DNA of 64,000 bases from Galeruca laticollis (lineage: Eukaryota; Arthropoda; Insecta; Coleoptera; Chrysomelidae), in assembly GCA_963921935.1 (NCBI GenBank), contig OY998175.1, positions 306,055,484 to 306,119,483 on the forward strand, read 5' to 3'. Under the pieces are notes generated by a model. That model was not told the DNA's origin and did not search any database. It saw only the letters and a program-made list of their open reading frames with translations. A program made the translations under genes and the position numbers. Positions 46,044 to 57,527 of this stretch are shown here, piece by piece (positions within the stretch are counted from its first letter, which is position 1; the number at the start of each line of letters is the position of its first letter).

Positions 46044-49000
46044 TTATTGGAATCCATAAATTCTCGATTTCACATAACTCCAGAAAAAGAAATCGTTGGG
46101 TGCCAAACCTGGAGATCTAGCAGGCCATCTAATGTTACCATTCGTGGAGATTATCCGATTGGGAAATTGTGTATTTAAAAAAGTTATTGCAAGTCGATAA
46201 TTATGTGATGCACAACCGTCATGTAGGTACCAAATATCATTAAAGTTGACTCCTAATTGTATAAGGGCAGGAGTAATTTGACTTTCCAGCATGTCCAAAT
46301 CTTTTTGTATGGTTAAATTACCGTCAATAAAAACTGGTCCAATTAAATGTTCACCTAATATTCCAGCCCAAACATTAATTCTACTATTGTAGTGTTTGTG
46401 TAGATTTGTCCTGGACCAATATCGCATAACTGATGAATTACGTGCACCGTGTTGTAACGTTAATTTTTCGACTTTAAAATGATTTCTTAATCACGTTACA
46501 ATATTTTTAATTAGTACTTACCTAGCCAATAATTGTAAATCAACCCCGGAGGAATTTTTCATAATATCTTTTATTTATAATCATAATTTCACAATTTAAC
46601 AACATACTAAATCTTGATTTATTGTTCGTCACACCCTGTACCCACTACTGCTCCTAATGGTTCCTGAAAATGATGAAATATTAATATTGTTGCGTATGGT
46701 TGGTTATAATGTGGTTACCTACCTTTGTTGTGTGTTCCTCCTTTAATTTGATTTCCTAGACATAAAACCTTCATCATGGTATTCGTGTAAAGTCGTATTA
46801 CCAGGTAGACAGATACTGTGCCCATATTGCCTTGCAGGGGGCATTTTTATCGTCCTTTTGTACCATTTTTAACAATATCTTTTTACAAAAGTAGCTTGTT
46901 ATTGTTCATCTATAGACTGTCATGCGTTAATGTCAAATCTTCTTCAACGTTAAGGCCTTGGTTTCGGTATGTGGCCTGCTGCTTGCCAATTCTCACCTAA
47001 GATATATTCCATTGTTACGGTCGAATGAAGTATTTATAAGCGTCTTTGGAAATACTCAATATCTGGGTGGTGAATCCACCAACTCAAGTCTGTTCTGGAA
47101 GGTTATTCAATATTTAATTGTTGACACTATGCTCGAAGGTAGACAGCCCGTTATACATCTTATGGTTGAACAACTTGTATACGTTGGCCACGTTTATAGT
47201 ATCATTGTGTATATCCTTGTCTCGTACGGCTTGGATGTGTTCACAAAAGGAGATAGTCATAAATGCTGTATGTCTTGGCTAATAATAGTAATTTTGAGGA
47301 GCCGTATGTCTTGGTTAATGGAAGTGATCGAGGAACCTTTCTTTTAAAATGAGTAGTTTTTTCGATGGTAGAAAAATTGCTGGAATGTGGATTTTACTGG
47401 TTTTAAGTTTGTGGAGCGATTTGGTCACCATGTCGGTGACATTTTATCTGTGGATTTGGTTCATTGCGAATCGTGAGGCCCCATCTCAGTGTGGTGCGCT
47501 TGGGACATCTCCATTCGAAGATTGCTGTTATTCACCCATTTTGGGGATTTTGAGAAGCGCTCATGTGGTTTTTCTGGTAACTATTTCTTGCATTTGGCCT
47601 GCTGTGGATGCAGGATTGGATTTAGTGACTGGTACCACTTCCTTATATAGGGATCAATCACCCCGAGAGACTGGTAGCCCTATTTTGAGGTTTTATTCAG
47701 GTATGTCGTTACATTTATCAGTTTCATGAGGTATATTCTTACATTTTACTATTCTTCATAGACCCTACTTTCAGTATTTATACTGATTTATACTTTCCTG
47801 GACGTTTCTTGATGCACAGACGATTGCGGAAGTTAAAAAGAAACCCTCTGGTTTGGAAGAGGTAAGATGCTTTTGACTAAACCTTTCTGGTTTAATTTGT
47901 GCCGTTGTGGGAGTATAGTTTGTGCATAATACTAAATGAATTCATTTAATTTATGTTTTTTTTGTGTGGCGGGTTCAAGATAAGTGACAGGTTTCTTCAG
48001 TATATATTCTAAGAGCACCCTGTGGGCAGAGTGATTAACTGACCGTTTCCTGGATTGAGAAACCATCCCAGTGCAGCTAAGTGATAGATATAGTTTTATT
48101 TTCATTATAGATATTTACATTTAAATGGTGTGTGCACCTCTTTTATATTTGCATTAATATTTGTTAACAAGTTTACGTTGTCTATCTAAGTACTTACTAC
48201 AAGGGTGAGCCACAGCTACCTATGCTGTAAACTCGTTGTGCGCACATCGGGTAATCTGGGTAGACACCACCTGCTAGTTAAACTTTAAAATACTTCTGTC
48301 TTACATTAAATTGTTAGGTAATCTTTCCCTATCGCGGAAATAGTATATTATCACTCTGACTCAAGGTCATATTATTATGTGGTGTATTTTTAAGTAATAC
48401 AGTAAATTCACATTGCATTGTTTAAATCATATGTAAATTGAACCTTGATCATTATTTGAATTGTCATATTATAACTCAACTTTCAGATTTGAACTTAATT
48501 TTAAAGTATTATTTGAACTTCCGTATCATGTCACAAATGTTTAATAGCTAAACTTTAATTAATGTTCCCAATTAACTAAACGTTCAGGACGAGTTTTAAA
48601 TAAATCAACTGTATTGTCAACCAGGAATTTGCTCTTTTATTTAGTTGCCCTTGTGTTGGTTATAGTAAATAGGTACCAGATAACCAGGGTAAAAGGCTCG
48701 TGGTAAGGTATAGTATAGGCTTATTATTCTATTGATTAAAACTTATTCATCTGGCTCTACAAGATTTTAGTCATACATCTGTGCCTAGCGGTGAGAATCT
48801 TGTGGCGCGTTATAAATTTTGAGTATTTCGAAAAGTTTGCGTCCAATTGTATTTTTTCCATAACTAGTTCACAAAACTCCATTCTACGAAATTGATCGTT
48901 CGGAAATGTTTCATGGCTCTTTTTAAGTTTAAAACTACGATAACCATTTTTTTTAATACAGTCCGAATCGTTTTCGGATCAACATCAAAATCCTTTGCTA

Positions 49001-49288
49001 AATGAGTGACGATTGTAGAGGATTATTTTCCACACTTGCACCAATTAAAATATCTCTTTCCTCTTTTTTGGGTTGGGTTTGACGATATTCTGTACTCGGT
49101 CGATGTTTTGTAGGATTGACACATCCATGCTCTTCAAAAAATTGCATAACCGTTCTCACTTGTTTCTTGCTAATTGGTTGGGCATTTTCGAATGCCACAA
49201 TGAACAAATTTGCTGCTATTTCTCGATATGAATTACCCTGATAGTACCATTTTACAATTTGCGCTCTATGGTGTATCTGCATACTCAT
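46044..49288 (-). pseudogene. mariner-like transposase of element 3, two pieces
   Basis: N-terminal piece 49288-48835: MSMQIHHRAQIVKWYYQGNS and KKQVRTVMQFFEEHGCVN (DNA-binding HTH), NPLQSSL, then, frame-shifted, FPNDQFRRMEFCELVM. C-terminal piece 46470-46044: LTLQHGARNSSVMRYWSR, NSRINVWAGILGEHLIGP, WYLHDGCASHNY (second catalytic Asp) and WPARSPGLAPNDFFFW (third catalytic Asp). The segment with the first catalytic Asp (the TDEA motif) falls at the insertion. Stops and shifts confirm a pseudogene. The element is otherwise complete from TIR to TIR. Confidence 0.8.
46465..48830. other. unclassified ~2.4-kb insertion inside the mariner transposase
   Basis: Separates the two transposase pieces. 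It has no domain I recognise on either strand, although the minus strand shows long near-open stretches (IGLPVSRGDXSLYKEVVPVT, TSKIHIPAIFLPSKKLL) suggesting an old coding region with stops. I could not find terminal repeats or a target-site duplication. It may be an LTR or other retroelement fragment. Confidence 0.5.
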
Positions 49289-49874
49289 TTTATAAGATTT
49301 ACATTCGCAAACAAACGTTTAGTGAAGTACCCAGATGTACAGTTAAACATCCTCAAGAGGCGCACGCACGATTCGTATTCGTCTGGTATAGTGATCAACA
49401 CTAACTTTGGATTATCTATCTCACTATTGTCTTTCTCTAACACACTGGTAATGCCATGTGACCATTATATTTTCCCGTTGACTATGAGAGGATTATCGTT
49501 TTACGTTGAAATGTGATAAAGAATAGTTTCTGTTAGAAATAAAAAGGAAAATTCCAAGGGGACTTACACTTCCAAGGTGTAGATTGGAAATGAAGAGAGG
49601 GGATAGAAAAAAATAGAAGAATTACGGTTGTAGACGAAATCATTTTATCGGGGACGTAGGAATAACAGGCGGTTTATTATTGAGTTATTTGTAAACACAT
49701 ATTATCATGATACAAATCAAAATACGACTTGTTTCGCATGTTATGTTATCCTGTTAGCGAAAAAGAATAATACACTGAATTTATATGTATTTTGTCTCTT
49801 TCTAACACATTGATGACAAAACATATGGGCCCTCAGAATTTTCCTAACACTGTATATGGCATACGTAAATAATA

Positions 49875-50777
49875 CACTCACTTTCAAAAGTCTTGCACCC
49901 CCCCTATATTGGGATTATATCTATTTTTTTCTTAATTTTAATCCCATCATGTTAAATATTAATTGAAACCATACATTAAAATCGTACAAATTTATTTACT
50001 GGAATAACATAGGTTGGTTTAACAGAAAATTAAAATTGAAATGGAATAATTTTTTAATACAAAAATAATATTTTCAGAAAAAAACGAAAAAAGGATGAAT
50101 GTTATAATAAATTTAGTACTTAGTATTTCCACCTCTACTTCTTATCAATGCATCAACGCGTCTATGCATGCCAATAATCAAATTATTAATCACTGCCTGT
50201 GGAATATTGTCCCATGCCTCTGTTACCGCAACAATAAGCTCTTGCGTGTTTCTTGGAGGGTTATTTCGGTTAAAAATGGCTCTTGAGACATAATCCCACA
50301 CATGCTCTATGGGATTCAGGTCAGGGGACATTGCCGGCCATTCCAATCTTGCAATGTTTCCGTTTTCCAAGGCTTGTTGAACGGCTCTGGTGCTCTGGTA
50401 CTATTCACTTCCCCAGTCTCTTCACAGCGTCTAATGGTCCTGCTAACAGTAGATCTCACAAAATTTAGCCTATTGGCTATCTGGTGACGAGACAACCCTT
50501 CTTGCCACAGAGCAATAATTCGAGTCCTATCAAAAGCAGACAACTCATTTATAGGCATTTTTAACGTTTATACAACTTATTCGTACCAACTAACAATATA
50601 AACTGATAAGCAGAAACAGGCATTTTTTACCAGATCGGAATTTACACGATCCAAAACACGTTTTTTGAGGTATAGTGTAAACAAGTTCTTCTTATCAGCA
50701 AAATACTTTTATAGAATATTTATTTCTACATATTTCGCTAAGATACAGGGGGAGTGCAATACTTTTGAAAGTGAGTG
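49875..50777 (-). mobile_element. Tc1-like element, internally deleted
   Basis: TIRs of about 30-40 bp begin CACTCACTTTCAAAAG, with TA on both sides (49873-49874 and 50778-50779). Length is 903 bp, against about 1.6 kb usual for a full Tc1 element. It lies in the same non-LTR frame as mariner element 3, 20 bp further along the target. Confidence 0.9.
50113..50558 (-). pseudogene. Tc1 transposase with the catalytic core deleted
   Basis: N-terminus MPINELSAFDRTRIIALWQE, then a paired-type HTH (LSRHQIANRLNFVRSTVSRT). After GEVNSTRAP it jumps, with a frame change, to VQQALENGNIARLEWPAMSP and SPDLNPIEHVWD, which holds the last catalytic Glu, and ends GGNTKY. The two catalytic Asp residues are in the deleted part. 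The product could at most bind DNA, and the frame change makes even that unlikely. Confidence 0.85.
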
Positions 50778-51107
50778 TATATTAACCTTTGGTTCTACTA
50801 TTTGGAACACGCGTTATTCGATCTATTTTTCAAAATTAGAAACAGTCCAGAACAAGTTCATTCCATATTGTAAAAGAAAATGTTATCCCGATGTGGATAG
50901 GCAACGTATCCGTTTTTATTTAAAGATAATTCCACTAGAGCATGGTAGGCAAATTACGGATGTATTGTTTATTCACAAAATCCTCAATTACAATATAGAT
51001 TGCCTTGAACTTACAAACTTCATAACACTTCGTATTCCCAGCCACTGAACTAGGAAACAATTATACCTTTATCACACATCAGGTATTCACCAATTGTGTG
51101 AGGAGGT

Positions 51108-53180
51108 TTGTGTATTTACGTAAATAATAAGATATATAGTGAAGAACTGAATTATCGTGGAACGGTATCAGAACAACTTTGGGTGAATATAAAAATTAAA
51201 AGTAAAATTATTGCTCTTGGTGCAATATACAAGCCTCCTAAAATAAATAAGAATTCTTTTATTGCTGGAATGGAAGATATCCTGAGTCTGATTCATCCCA
51301 CTGTAGATGAGATTATATGCGCTGGAGATTTTAACATAGATTTTACAAATGCCGATGATATTTATGTAGATAAAATGTCATCTGTGCTAGAATGCTTTGG
51401 TATTGAACAAATCATAGACACTCTTACAAGAATTACAGCTACTACTGCTACCTTACTGAATGGTATTGTAACATCATCTGACTGGGTTATTGACAGGGGA
51501 GTTATTCACGCAACAGGTGTCATTTCTGATCATGATATAGCTACATGTAAAGTAAAACTGAGTGTTGAAAAACATGGCCCCAGAATGATTATGTATAGGT
51601 CTTTCAAATATTTTAATGAACATGATTTTAGAATAGATTTATATAATACTCCATTTTTTGGAATATATGATCAGGAAGGGGCTGATGAGAAAAAAACGTT
51701 TTTGATCAACTGTCTGATGAAGTTCTTCGGCAGTCATGTGCCGTTAATAACATCGCGTGTATCTAAGCCTCGAGCACCTTGGTTAACTCGCGCTATGAAA
51801 GAAAAGATGAAAATACGAGATAAAGCGCTGCACAAGTATAAGAAAACTAAACTTGACCATCATATTCAGTTTTATAAAGACATGAGGAACTACACAAATT
51901 CTGCGATTAAAAGAGAAAAGAAAGTATTTTTTACATACGAACTTAGTAACAAGAATTCTAAAACTCTTTGGAAAACTCTAAAAACGTATAGTATTATACC
52001 TACCAAATCAAGCACAATACCTGTTGAAATAAATGAATTATTCATCAACTCATGTTATATGAGAGACCCTCCTGAAGAATTACTTTCGTCGTACAAACTA
52101 AGAAAAATAATAGATTCGGATTTTGAATTTCAGGAGGTTAACGATTTATTTATTCACCAAACAATAAATGGTATAAAGACAAATGCTGCCGGTGAAGACA
52201 AATTAAATTTGAGACTATTGAAGTTATGTTGTCCATATATAATTTCTCACATCACACACATTAACTTTTGCCTGAGTCATAATATTTTTCCTGAACTGTG
52301 GAAAAGAGCCATTGTGAAAGTATTGCCTAAAAAGACTAATCCACTTGAAATTAAGGATTTACGCCCAATTAGTATACTGCCAACTTTATCTAAGGTAATC
52401 GAAAGAGCTATAGAAGTACAACTGAAGAAATATGTTGATCAGTATTCATTATTACCTATAACACAATCTGGATTTCGAAAAAATTATAGTTGTACAACGG
52501 CTCTTCTCCATATTATTGACGAAGTTGTTAGAGCTTTGGACAAGGGTGAATGCACTGTTCTGGTCTTGCTAGACTTTAGCGGAGCCTTCGATACCATTAA
52601 CCATAATTTAATGCTGGAAATTCTAGATTATATAGGACTTTGCAATAATGCTAGAAACCTTATAGCATCTTACCTTCGAGGACGTAAACAGATGGTTGTC
52701 GTTGACGGATACTCTTCTGGGTATATGGATTTACGGTGCGGAGTCCCTCAGGGCTCCATTCTGGGGCCATTGCTCTTCGCTTTATATACTTCCTGTCTAG
52801 TGTCTATATTTAATTATGCTAATGTACTATATGGACCGTTTTGATCCAACCAATATCAAATAAAAATACAAAAAGTGCAAAATACATGTTTACGACTCAT
52901 AGTCGGTATACGTAGAAGAAAACATATTTCACACAAAACGAAAGATAATGGTTGGCTAAATATGGCTAATAGAAGGATTCTACATGCAACTGTTCTTTTT
53001 CAAAAAATAATTTATGATAAAACACCCTCATACTTGCACAGAAAAATTACCTATCGATCTGATCGACATAATTTAAATATCCGATACAAAGGAACCCTTT
53101 TACCCCCAATCTTCAGACTAGAAATTTTTAGGCGCAGTTATTCCTATTCTGTAACCGTAGCCCTAAATAGTTCTTTTTGA
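51108..53180 (+). pseudogene. second non-LTR ORF2 (endonuclease and RT), RT core deleted
   Basis: No ATG is evident: the frame opens inside the endonuclease (VCIYVNNKIYSEEL), so it is 5'-truncated. Endonuclease motifs: LGAIYKPP, EIICAGDFNIDF, VISDHDIATC. A linker with a basic helix follows, then RT: LRPISILPTLSKVIERAI, SGFRKNYSCTTALLHI, VLLDFSGAFDTINHN (catalytic Asp), CGVPQGSILGPLLFALYTS. The sequence then jumps to LVSIFNYANVLYGPF at 52800, so the YADD motif and neighbours are lost by deletion. The C-terminal tail (52875-53180) is NTCLRLIVGIRRRKHIS, in another frame. Jockey/CR1-like; a different family from the 29- and 43-kb copies. Confidence 0.85.
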
Positions 53181-53920
53181 AGTAAATCATGCCACAGTCG
53201 CAGATTATGCAATAAGCTACTACGTACTACATTTCTCTTCCCTTGAAATTCACATTCTATCAATAGTCTGACTAAATGGCTTTTCCTCATCTCCATATTT
53301 AATAAGTGTACTGTTTTCCAATATTTCCAAAAACAATTCCATTTCTGAATAGAATATTACCGATAAAATTCTTGTGAAAATCGTTAAAACCCCATTTTCA
53401 AGCTACTTTATTCACGTAAAAAGCTTTTTATTCAGTATTTTTTGTAAGTTCAGAATTTCCTATCTCAATGTAGTCAAAGAATATTACCACAGCTATTAAG
53501 TAACACCAAGCGAAAATATTTTTTTCCGGATTATGCATTAGCGAAGTTCCATTATAACGTCAATTATCTACATTAATTCTAAAATTCCCGTAATGGCAGC
53601 TATGAAAGACGTACAAGTTATTGAATTAACTTTTTGTATTCACTTTGTAAAAGAGGGAAAAGGAAATCAGAATTCGACTTCGTTTCGAGATTTCAAATTG
53701 AGTTAATTCTGAAAGACAGAAACGAAGCAGTGTAAGTTAATTCGATAAAAACGATAGAGGTTTCTCATTCAGCAGGAATATTAAGCTGTGAAAAACAAAG
53801 AAAAATTTCATTGGTATACAGGGGTATGTCTGGTTTCCGGTCGCACTCATAAACTTGGTTATATAAAATAATATGAAATTAACTGTCTCAACCCTTATTT
53901 TATGGAATCTACTGAATATT
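53181..53920. other. AT-rich noncoding DNA
   Basis: No coding sequence or terminal repeat recognised between the non-LTR tail and PLE4. Confidence 0.45.
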
Positions 53921-54004
53921 AGTGTTTTAAATGAAACTTACTGTTTCTAGTTAACTCCACAGTTTGTTGAAAAATGTTGAAAATACTTAAAAAAATGACA
54001 ATTG

Positions 54005-54033
54005 TTTCGATATTATCTGAATATCATCGTCAG
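54005..54033 (-). ncRNA. hammerhead-like core, PLE4
   Basis: CTGACGA, stem GATATT/AATATC with a CAGAT loop, and GAAAC on the minus strand. Shared with both ends of PLE3. Confidence 0.6.
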
Positions 54034-54385
54034 AATGACAGAAGTTTCATTTCATTTGATGCCTACCTGATGTTTAATTATTTTTGGCTAGTCCAAGAAG
54101 TGACCTATCTTGTGATTGACTTAATATAATGTTAATAGAAAAAAGAAGATATGATATTACAAATATTAAAACTTAGATATTATTAGCCCTATGGGATATC
54201 CTGGATATCATTTTTCCAATTAAGATCAGTATAACTGTGCAATGATATAGAAAACCAGGAAAACTATATCTGCTGATCTTAACAATTATCACTTAAGAAG
54301 ACAGTCTGAAAGTGGAGAACTCCCTAGATTTATCTGTTCATTGACGACTTCATAATGTGGGTTTCTTAAGTATCTTCTAAAAAAA

Positions 54386-55565
54386 GTTTTCTAATGATAT
54401 TAGAGATATTGTTGATAATTCAAATTATCTTTTCAGTGATTACGAAAAGAGGTCCATCATAAATAAGAATACTCATTCTCCACAATTATATGGAACCGTT
54501 AAATTACAAATAATAACGAAATCAATTAGACCTGTAGTTTCTTATGTTAATACTCCTAATATATTGGCAAATAAACCTAACAATATACTTAATAGTTACG
54601 GATATACATCTAAATATTTAATTAGAAATTCAATGGAACTGATGAAAAAAGTAAAAGCATTCAACTTGCAAGATAGCTCTGAGCTTATTTCATTTGATGC
54701 TACTAATATGTTCACTAAAATTCCTCCTAAAGATTGTCTAATAGTTGTGAGAAGGTTACTAGAAGATGAAAATAGCAATCCAGGGATAATATCAGTTATA
54801 TTTAATTCATTTGATGTATCTATTAATCAGAATTATTTCACTTTTGACAATAATATATATATGTTTACCAATGGGAAGCTCTATATCGCCAATTTTGGCA
54901 AACATTTTTATGGACAGTTTAGACAGAAAAATCTTTGAAAGGAATATTTCAAAAAATGTTTTATTTTGGTATAGATATGTAGATGACATATTAGCTTGTT
55001 TTATGGATAGTGAACGACAATTAGATATATCTTTCAATCACATTAATAATTCAATCCCAAAAAATAAATTCACATTAGAAGTTGAAGAAAATAGCTCAAT
55101 CAATTTTCTTGATTTGAAAATTCAAAGAGTTAATATTGTACTTGATTATTCGATTCACCGAAAACCATCACACACTGATGTGACTATTCCATTCAGTTCC
55201 AATCATCCCATGTCCCATGAACTAGCGGCATCCTATTCAGTGATACATAGAGAATTTTCATTTCCTATGAACAAATGTAATTTTGATAGAGAGATTAACA
55301 CAATTAAACAAATAGCAACATTCAACGGTTACCCATTACATATGATTAATAAACTAATTAGTAAAAAAGAGGAAAAAGTGGTATTACAGCTAATATTTCC
55401 TGAACAAACTAAAGAAATAAAAACTTATAAAACCATTACATAAGCAGGAAATATTTCAAAGATAATATCTTTAGCAACAAATACAACGATTCCTTTTAAA
55501 ACAGAAAGTAACATAAGTATAAAATTGTTAAATGTAAAAACAAAAATATCACCATTAGAAATCTG
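54386..55565 (+). pseudogene. PLE4 reverse transcriptase, frameshifted and 3'-truncated
   Basis: Upstream frame: YEKRSIINKNTHSPQLYGTV, IRPVVSYVNTPN and ELISFDATNMFTKIPP, where the conserved Asp of the palm lies. A frameshift near 54880 separates it from LPMGSSISPILANIFMDSL and the catalytic YVDDILACFMDS, then FLDLKIQRVN, DYSIHRKPSHTDVTIPF and a C-terminal TYKTIT stop at 55441. The sequence then reads KISPLEIWYI and breaks at the mariner insertion, just before the GIY-YIG domain. An antisense end of the endonuclease (RYLRNPHYEVVNEQINLGSS, about 54385-54290, minus) lies upstream. Confidence 0.82.
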
Positions 55566-56127
55566 GTATATACAGGGTGGTCCTTAAGTAATTGTACATA
55601 GAAGTATGGTAGATTCCTGACTTAAAAATATTACTATCAAATCAACTTGCTTTAACAAAATGTTTCTAATAAGGAATATACAGGATGTTAAAAGTTAAAT
55701 TTTAAAATTTCTTTTTTGCCATAACTTTAACGTTTCTGAATATCTATACATAAAAATTTGGAAATGAAGATTTTTGGGCAAGAAAAATCATAATCTGGTA
55801 TCTGCTTCGATGTCATTTGTAGAGGGCGCTACATAGGCTACATTTCTGGCATCAATGTGTCCCAAATTTTTTTGCTGTTCAAGTTAGCGGTATTTTTGTT
55901 AAAGAATATTAGAGCCGCGTTATTTACAAAAATGGTATACTTGTTATTAACCTCAAAACTTAACGGTTTACGATATAATCGCATTTCAGGGATCAGCTGC
56001 ATGATTATTATTGAAAACGTTTAGAAAACAAATTAAAAAATACTAGTGTTTTAAATGAAACTCACGGTTTCTAGTTAATTCCACAATATAATAAAAGTTA
56101 TTGAAAATTCTAAAAAATTGACAATTG

Positions 56128-56153
56128 TTTCGATAAATCAATATCATCGTCAG
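56128..56153 (-). ncRNA. hammerhead-like core, PLE3 left
   Basis: CTGACGA, a stem GAT/ATC with an AT-rich loop, and GAAAC on the minus strand. Confidence 0.55.
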
Positions 56154-56414
56154 AATGACAGAAGTTACATTTTATTTGATGCCTACCTGATGTTTAGTAG
56201 TTATTTTTGGCTAGACCAAGAAGTGACCTAACTTGTGATTGACTTAATATATGTTTATAGAAAAAAGAAGAAGATGTGATATTACAAATATTGATGCTTA
56301 GATATTATTAGCCCTATGGTGATATCCTGGATATCATTTTTCCAATTAAGATCAGTATAACTGTGCAATGATATAGAAAACCAGGAAAACTATATCTGCT
56401 GATCTTTACAATTT

Positions 56415-57527
56415 TCACTTAAGAAGCCAGTTTATTAGTGGAGAATTCCCTAGATTTAACTGTTCATTGACAACATCATATTGTGGGTTTCTTAAATGTC
56501 TTCTAATTTCCAATTCTTCAATGAAATCCAGTTCTTGTTCCTTTTCACAAATATGCAGCACTTCTAGTTTTGTGTTAGGTGTCAATGAATGATTGGTGTC
56601 AAGTAGATGTTTTGCGGAGTGGGATTTGTATGGTTGTTTTAACCTGTATGCTCGTAAGTGTTCACTGTATCGGATTTCAAAATTCCTAAGGGTCTGACCC
56701 AAATAGACAGCATTACATTCTGGACATTTGAGTTTATATATACCTGACTTATTTAATAGTGGTATTTTAATTTTTACATTTAACAATTTTGTACTAACGT
56801 TACTTTCTGTTTTAAAAGAAATTGTTGTATTCGTTGCTGAAGATATTATGTTTGAAATATTATTAGAAAAACTTCCTGCATATGTGATGGTTTTAAAGGT
56901 TTTTATTTCATCAGCATGTTTAGGAAATATTAGTTGTAATGCCACTTTTTCTTTTTTTTTACTAATTAGCTTATTTATCATATTTAATGGATAACCGTTG
57001 GATCTTGCTATTTGTCTAATTGTATTAATCTCTCTATCAAAATTACATAAGTTGATAGGAACTGAAAAAGCTCTATGTATCATTGAACTATATGCCGCCA
57101 GTCTGTGTGACATAGGGTGATTGGAATTGAATGGAATTGTCACATCGGTCTGTGTTGGTTTTCGGTAAATTGAATAATCAAGTACATTATTAACTCTTTG
57201 AATTTTTAAATCAAGAAAATTGATTGAGCTATTTTCTTCAATTTCTAATGTAAATTTAATTTTTGACTGTAAATTATTGATGTGGTTGAAAAATACATCT
57301 AATTGTCGTTCACTACCCATAAAACAAGCTAATATGTCATCTACATAACTATACCAAAATAAAATATTTTTCGAAATATTACTTTCAAAGATCTTTCTTT
57401 CTAAATTGTCCATAAAAATGTTAGCTAAAATAGGTGAAATAGGGCTTCCCATTGGTAAACCTTCATTTTGAATATATATCTTATTATCAAAAGTGAAATA
57501 ATTCTGATTAATGCATACATCAAATAA
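56415..57527 (-). CDS. PLE3 left: RT palm and GIY-YIG endonuclease, open frame
   Basis: From the junction at 57527 the frame runs without a stop to 56415: DVCINQNYFTFDNKIYIQNE, LPMGSPISPILANIFMDNL, the catalytic YVDDILACFMGS, FLDLKIQRVNN and YRKPTQTDVTIPF, then a GIY-YIG endonuclease with KLKCPECNAVYLGQTLRNFE and HLLDTNHSLTPNTKL, ending SPLINWLLK. The RT fingers are missing because the copy is 5'-truncated; the open start upstream is junction sequence. The palm, thumb and endonuclease are undamaged, the best-kept Penelope coding region here, though without an N-terminus it cannot be a full enzyme. Confidence 0.85.
   Translation of the reverse strand, partial: LFDVCINQNYFTFDNKIYIQNEGLPMGSPISPILANIFMDNLERKIFESNISKNILFWYSYVDDILACFMGSERQLDVFFNHINNLQSKIKFTLEIEENSSINFLDLKIQRVNNVLDYSIYRKPTQTDVTIPFNSNHPMSHRLAAYSSMIHRAFSVPINLCNFDREINTIRQIARSNGYPLNMINKLISKKKEKVALQLIFPKHADEIKTFKTITYAGSFSNNISNIISSATNTTISFKTESNVSTKLLNVKIKIPLLNKSGIYKLKCPECNAVYLGQTLRNFEIRYSEHLRAYRLKQPYKSHSAKHLLDTNHSLTPNTKLEVLHICEKEQELDFIEELEIRRHLRNPQYDVVNEQLNLGNSPLINWLLK

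Larger units (their letters stand above)
45215..49852 (-). mobile_element. mariner-like element 3 with ~105-bp TIRs
   Basis: Ends CAGTGTTAGGAAAATTCTGA and its complement, with long TIRs (about 45215-45320 and 49748-49852) and TA at 45213-45214 and 49853-49854. It interrupts the non-LTR frame exactly at a TA. Its transposase is read on the minus strand and is itself split by a ~2.4-kb block. Confidence 0.88.
43242..51095 (+). pseudogene. non-LTR retrotransposon ORF2, split by two Tc1/mariner insertions
   Basis: Same family as 29267-31569. Endonuclease: FLYQNVPGLNSK, NVICLMET, GGGVIIAS, IICEDFNIPEIKW. The RT part lacks its start (deletion near 44400), then has VYTDFRKAFDKID and GVPQGFHLGPLLF; the catalytic YADD reads YGDN, losing an Asp. 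The frame TVRSLY at 45212 continues, after the insertion 45215-49852, as MAYVNN, and after the second insertion 49875-50777 as ILTFGSTIWNTRYS. Removing both with one TA each restores one continuous frame to about 51048. The tail then abuts another element. This copy retains the RT palm segment lost from the 29-kb copy. Confidence 0.85.
53921..55572 (+). mobile_element. Penelope-like element PLE4, with inverted 3' copy at its 5' side
   Basis: Begins with a minus-strand copy of the 3' region (53921 to about 54385), joined head to head with a plus-strand RT gene. The 3' part is lost: at 55571-55572 the sequence passes into mariner element 4, and no continuation appears beyond that element. Same clade as PLE3 and distinct from PLE1/PLE2. 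Confidence 0.8.

Noticed and set aside
46818..47729. Three consecutive plus-strand open frames with hydrophobic residues, possible membrane protein
   Set aside because: No domain, start context or splice structure. The minus strand reads at least as well with polar, protein-like composition, so these are probably antisense shadows of a decayed coding region.
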